Positions 35,101-38,193 of a stretch of DNA of 38,193 nt are shown piece after piece; the stretch's first letter is position 1, and each line of letters opens with the position of its first letter. A program made the position numbers and the translations under genes. Source of the stretch: an uncultured Lachnospiraceae bacterium (GTDB taxonomy: Bacteria > Bacillota > Clostridia > Lachnospirales > Lachnospiraceae); assembly GCA_902780405.1 (NCBI GenBank), contig CACZFI010000011.1, forward strand, positions 1-38,193, read 5' to 3'. A model generated the notes under the pieces. The model had not been told where the DNA came from. It worked only from the letters and a program-made list of their open reading frames with translations, and ran no database searches.

Positions 35101-38048
35101 TGCTGGAGAAGAAAAAGCCCAAGAATGTTGTGGGATACAGTGATAAGATGGATCGTATCCAGCAGATCAACGACAAAGAGACGGAGATGCTTCTCGATCG
35201 ACTGGTGAAGGAAGATGCGGCGGAGGACGACCATGTGGTGTTTCTGCCCCGTGAGGAAGAGGAGCGTGAGGCCGGACCGAAGTGGGATGAAACCGAGGAG
35301 AAGGTGAAGAATCTGATTGCCGACATGGTGTACGGCGACACGTACATGCAGGATCGGGACATCAACGTGCAGGACCAGCTAAGATATGCGAGGCCGCAGG
35401 ACGAGACCCTCGGCACGATGTTTTTTCATACACTGATGACACATGCGGATTCGCTTTGCATGGTGCTTGCAGATGATACGCTGCTGGACCGGACAGTGAA
35501 CAGCATGTCGATTCCCGATGCGGAGGAAGGACAGCCGGATTTCAAGCAGTCGGTGCTTGCCGCTGTCAAGGAAGGTCTTAAGAAGCTTTCGCAGGAGGCC
35601 GGACTGGAGGGAAAGTCTGCAGAGGAGATAAGGAGCATCCTGACAGTCAAGCAGAGTGAAAAGAAACTGACGGATCTGATCAAGTCCACACAGAAGAAGA
35701 TCAACCTCGCGGTGGAGAAGGGATCCAAGGTTATTCAGGACGAGCTTGCCAAGTGCGTAAATGATATCTTCAAGTCGGAGAACAACAAGATTCAGGAGGC
35801 ACCGCTTCCGAATCCGGACGAGAAAGGCATCTCCAAAGAAGAACGGGATGAGCGCCTGGCGCTTCACTCAAAGCGTCTGAACAGGGAGATTGCGCAGGCA
35901 TCCAAGAGCGAGAGCGGTCAGGGTGCCTTCACCAAGAAGGTGCTTTCGGAGTACTTTGTCCGTTCGAAGGCCACAGATCAAAAGTCCATGATGGGCGAGC
36001 TGTTCCGCTATGCGGTGAAGAAAAACGTGCTTCCGGAGAATGCGACCGAGGAGCAGAAGGCCGAGGAGAAAATGAAGCAAAGAGGCAACACTTTAGCGGG
36101 CTACTTAAAGGGTGCGGGACCTCTGTTCCAGAAGATCCTGCAGGGACTCCCCGAGCACGGTATGCCTCCGGAGATGAAGTATGCGATCGCAGACATGAAG
36201 TCCAACTTAAAACCGATCCCGGAGAGGATCGTCAAAGCGAGATTTTCGGCTATGATCAAGCGCTCCGGAAATACCATCTCCAAAATTGATGTCGTAAGAT
36301 CCCTCGGAGCCGCATCCGTCGGCCAGGCCTTCCTGTGCAGATTCTACGGACCGAATCTCCCCGAGGAGGGTGAGGAGGTCGTAGTCAAGATGCTGAGACC
36401 CGACGCCAGAAACCGTATGCGAAGAGAGAAGATCATTTTAGAGGACTGTGCGAGGGAGATCGACCAGAAGGCGCAGGGCGGAAACGGCGGTATGGGAGAC
36501 ACATTAAACGGTCAGCTGGCGAGGATCGCCGAGGAGCTTGATCTGACACTGGAGGCGACGAACGCCAGAAGAGGACTGATCTACGATACCGCGGACCACA
36601 CCGTGAAGACGGTGGAGGTGAGCAAACTGATCGAGCCTACCACCAATACGCTCGTTTTAAAGAAAGCACCCGGTACAACCGTAGACAGATACATCAAGGA
36701 CGTAAGACAGACACGGGAAGCATTGAAGAAGGATATCGAACAGGCAAAGGGACCGGAACTTGCAAGACGCAGAAAGAAACTGGAGGAGATGCTGGCGCGG
36801 CTTGAGAAGCGCCAGGGCTATCTGGCCGGTGTTGCGGAAAAGTGGGTGAAGGAAGGCCTCTACGGCGAAGGCTTCTACCACGGGGATCTGCATGCGGGCA
36901 ACATCCTGATCGACGACAACGGTGCGACCGTGATCGATTTCGGAAATGCGACCAAGCTGGATGACCAGCAGAAAATCCAGCTGACACGTCTTACGGCAGC
37001 GGCGGCAGCCGGTATGGCAGGAGACTTTGTGGATGCATTTCACGAGCTCCTTCCAAAGTCTGCGGATGAGAAGTTCAAGAGGCTCGAGAAGAAGCTTAAG
37101 ACAGTTGCGGAGAATGCATTTGCCCTCGGCAACAAGGAGTCGGCGGGACAGCGTATCCTGCTCATCATCCTAAAAGCACAGGAACTCGGACTCCAGATCC
37201 CGGGCTCCATCTACAACTTCTCCCAGTCCCAGATCCGTATTCAGAATACGGTGGATGACGTGACGGAACTGATCCGCGGTGTCAGAAGTGACATCGATGC
37301 CATTGACAAGGCGTCGGTTGCGGACGCGAAGATCGATATCAGCCTGCTTTTGCAGAAGGAGGCTGTGGAAGGACAGAAGAATCATGACACTTTGATCGGA
37401 GACTTCCTTGCGGCCACAAGCTTTGATGCGGGCAAGATGCGGGAAGATTTAAAATCTACCGGGGACGCACAGGTTCAGGCGTTTTACGAAAAATATATGG
37501 TGAAGCTGCCGGAGGAAAGCGCAGAAGCAGGAGTTGCCAGAGTCGAGCTCCAGGCGCTTCGCACCGCACAGCAGCGTGCAGCAGCCGGACAGACGGATCC
37601 GAACGATCCGCTTACGCTTGAGGAACGCGAGACACGTTTTATCGAAGCCTACAACAAGGCCTTCGAGTCGTACAGGCTGACCACACCCTACGCAGACAAG
37701 GTCAAGGAAAGCCTGTCCGCCCGCGACGAGGACACTGTACTTGTGGTGGAGGCAGAGTTGAAGAATTATTTTGAGGACAAGGAGAATTACGGCGCGGAGA
37801 TCGAGGCAGCCTACCGGGCGTATCGTGAAGCGCCGGGAGAGGAAACCGAGGCGGCCTTCCTGAAGTTGTACTTCAAGGCAAGCGAAAAGCGGCTTTTGGA
37901 CATCAAAAAGCAGAGGGATGACCGCACGAAACGCCCGATGCGATTCTTCAAGGTTATGACCAAAATCCTGAAGCAGAATCTGGCAGTCTCCATCAGCCGC
38001 CTGGGCGGCATCTTCAAAGCAAACCGATACAGAACCAAGCTGGCGTAG
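32103..38048 (+). CDS. Giant protein with C-terminal UbiB/ABC1 (AarF) atypical kinase domain
   Basis: A 1,981-residue soluble protein with no signal peptide or membrane helix. The kinase occupies about residues 1325-1700 and keeps each UbiB hallmark in order: a KxGQ-like KILQ (Lys1344-Gln1347) after GPLF, then MPPE; the Ala-rich nucleotide loop GAASVGQA (1402-1409); Lys1429 in VVVKML; the ExD motif EELDLTLEATNARR (Glu1478, Asp1480); the catalytic loop HGDLHAGN (1593-1600); and DFG (1612-1614). UbiB proteins are usually about 500 residues with C-terminal membrane helices and act in coenzyme Q or lipid metabolism; neither feature is present here. Residues 1-1320 are charged, mostly helical, with coiled-coil-like stretches (for example around 355-400) and no family I recognise. 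AAAGG lies 12 nt before the ATG. Confidence 0.88.
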   Translation: MDGLINENQIQQEILMQDPAVQDAEFYKKKTDAYTERHVTEHAIKFRLAELDADKTLSEKKLALRYEKTPAGQDFAEDVRKAQEEGRNVGSSKLNGYAYRFMRNYNSAKAQFETDYQETKAIYEIPLTAEDHQKIESIRAEYALMIEKRKDGRLEQEQRAKNAHLTGEYLENYITTYMTINTEERLLKRRDASIADVLTKRQRDKDDYYKSGLLMPWMDPGNKEKNAAFLRAYFGKTSERILYVRRMVNEVIAYDFNVHMVNKHWLAENAATFLRMIRRAEDLPNLISEDKNQLTKREVALVETKSKEAVKLLEIVTRFFEQQGLKRNDWGSKNFEIKADEVHAGENRAEKKQREKEERESENKYIDKLKGEFGILKQEEERLLRTENRKDTYPDEVAKLSFSDFLRMIGSKNRGQVVLAGGKLTLINNGFFKRKNTGTEAAEHVLLKRHFVELALSKLEAKEREVYRTLFENMVGLDGYSTTTKPLSRKQIVAVLHEIGTHTSEVKRTLHAGQDDHPYKAYAEKIDILFGDEPKEGDVPAVKKRKTAAVKQQIRQALERARAAGMRVGKLSDSQLNTLLNRDLSMLKDEIFRAFRVMDNTVNNAVGGDRAALMEDGKLWDRIAAHVILRMTEKDASRRTLDDVRMDRFLVDAAFEKAGRPELADGVKKIASGSFTYGGADSVYASLSGKRLTKDQRADIETLLRLMDGVSELSRANETMMTREGSNPAVDQKTVMETAHVVQHMLTGETEALDRAATMLAGTRFAAGYEEWKRRVQAGFSFVATENSLLTTLGNVHEDRSALNPPEEAREDALKIRALSAEEEAVLAGMSKDEQMIAGILLMSKLPSELIKKERDTTAQSILLLYKTLKSVQPGQEFVTGITVGDCTMRLCQDRDCTLTLVARNGKLTIPLPTNRILDYVEADICDHVKQFGYDEVFEACFSDAENRFIKDRDARPDEGETVRMRNLCTRVSASVSGAPKALFENTETHILIGYVRELLLEKKKPKNVVGYSDKMDRIQQINDKETEMLLDRLVKEDAAEDDHVVFLPREEEEREAGPKWDETEEKVKNLIADMVYGDTYMQDRDINVQDQLRYARPQDETLGTMFFHTLMTHADSLCMVLADDTLLDRTVNSMSIPDAEEGQPDFKQSVLAAVKEGLKKLSQEAGLEGKSAEEIRSILTVKQSEKKLTDLIKSTQKKINLAVEKGSKVIQDELAKCVNDIFKSENNKIQEAPLPNPDEKGISKEERDERLALHSKRLNREIAQASKSESGQGAFTKKVLSEYFVRSKATDQKSMMGELFRYAVKKNVLPENATEEQKAEEKMKQRGNTLAGYLKGAGPLFQKILQGLPEHGMPPEMKYAIADMKSNLKPIPERIVKARFSAMIKRSGNTISKIDVVRSLGAASVGQAFLCRFYGPNLPEEGEEVVVKMLRPDARNRMRREKIILEDCAREIDQKAQGGNGGMGDTLNGQLARIAEELDLTLEATNARRGLIYDTADHTVKTVEVSKLIEPTTNTLVLKKAPGTTVDRYIKDVRQTREALKKDIEQAKGPELARRRKKLEEMLARLEKRQGYLAGVAEKWVKEGLYGEGFYHGDLHAGNILIDDNGATVIDFGNATKLDDQQKIQLTRLTAAAAAGMAGDFVDAFHELLPKSADEKFKRLEKKLKTVAENAFALGNKESAGQRILLIILKAQELGLQIPGSIYNFSQSQIRIQNTVDDVTELIRGVRSDIDAIDKASVADAKIDISLLLQKEAVEGQKNHDTLIGDFLAATSFDAGKMREDLKSTGDAQVQAFYEKYMVKLPEESAEAGVARVELQALRTAQQRAAAGQTDPNDPLTLEERETRFIEAYNKAFESYRLTTPYADKVKESLSARDEDTVLVVEAELKNYFEDKENYGAEIEAAYRAYREAPGEETEAAFLKLYFKASEKRLLDIKKQRDDRTKRPMRFFKVMTKILKQNLAVSISRLGGIFKANRYRTKLA

Positions 38049-38096
38049 GTAGGCTACATTTGAATAGGTGGCGCTCCATCCGTACACTATAACATA

Positions 38097-38150
38097 AAGA
38101 ATCCATGGCTGCTTCACCCCCGATCGGCTGCCATGGATTCTTATTTTTTA
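38097..38150 (+). terminator. Terminator of the GNAT-kinase unit
   Basis: A perfect 13-bp stem, AAGAATCCATGGC (38097-38109) with its complement at 38130-38142, 20-nt loop, then TATTTTTTA. Confidence 0.85.
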
Positions 38151-38163
38151 GGAAAAGGAAGTT

Positions 38164-38193
38164 ATGATTTCCATTGGTTACTATTTTATTTGA
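38164..38193 (+). other. Nine-codon open frame at the window end
   Basis: ATG at 38164, preceded by AAGGAAG, opens a nine-residue frame (MISIGYYFI) that stops at the last base. It could be a leader peptide for a gene past the edge, or chance. Nothing more can be said from here. Confidence 0.15.

Overview
The window looks like chromosome from an anaerobic, fermentative Firmicute, most likely a Lachnospiraceae (Clostridia) member. The reasons are strong AGGAGG-type ribosome binding sites, an [FeFe]-hydrogenase maturase (HydE), a Firmicutes-type GalT, a GPH-type sugar carrier, a class II fructose-bisphosphate aldolase and a DUF6033-like protein. No rRNA, tRNA, CRISPR, phage or transposase gene was seen. 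Taxonomy is inferred from gene content only.

Layout. (1) 1-1552: a 5'-truncated nitroreductase-like gene and an alpha/beta hydrolase, visibly more AT-rich than the rest and closed off by a terminator. (2) 1557-6831 (+): a YtrA-type GntR regulator with its own promoter and palindromic operator, a DUF1648/DUF5808-like membrane protein, an ABC-2-type ATPase and permease, and hydE coupled to the permease stop codon; a symmetric terminator ends the unit. (3) 6843-7673 (-): a DUF6033-like protein with its own promoter. (4) 17452 down to 7794 (-): a six-gene galactoside operon, tetR - GH2 beta-galactosidase - GPH transporter - GH36 alpha-galactosidase - galK - galT, with a TetR-type palindrome downstream of the tetR promoter. 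Imported alpha- and beta-galactosides would be split in the cytoplasm and the galactose sent into the Leloir pathway; galE and galM are not in the window. (5) 17617-20635 (+): an AlgI-like MBOAT acyltransferase and an AlgX/AlgJ-like (DHHW) partner, a two-protein module for O-acetylating an exported glycan. (6) 20861-23020 (+): a cytoplasmic GH13 neopullulanase/cyclomaltodextrinase. Three copies of a structured multi-hairpin repeat sit around units 5 and 6. (7) 23140-23688 (-): a secreted CAP-domain protein, divergent from panE-uvrB, whose promoter carries a LexA-box-like sequence. (8) 26816-30522 (+): a small membrane protein, uvrA and a 168-residue unknown protein. (9) 30562-31577 (+): fba with a hairpin-rich leader and a terminator. 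(10) 31663-38150 (+): a GNAT acetyltransferase followed by a 1,981-residue soluble protein whose last third is a complete-looking UbiB/ABC1 (AarF) atypical kinase joined to about 1,300 residues of unrecognised sequence.

The most unusual items are the giant UbiB-kinase fusion (32103-38048) and the dispersed multi-hairpin repeat (17671, 20637, 23022), one copy of which carries a 51-nt insertion in the loop of its central stem.
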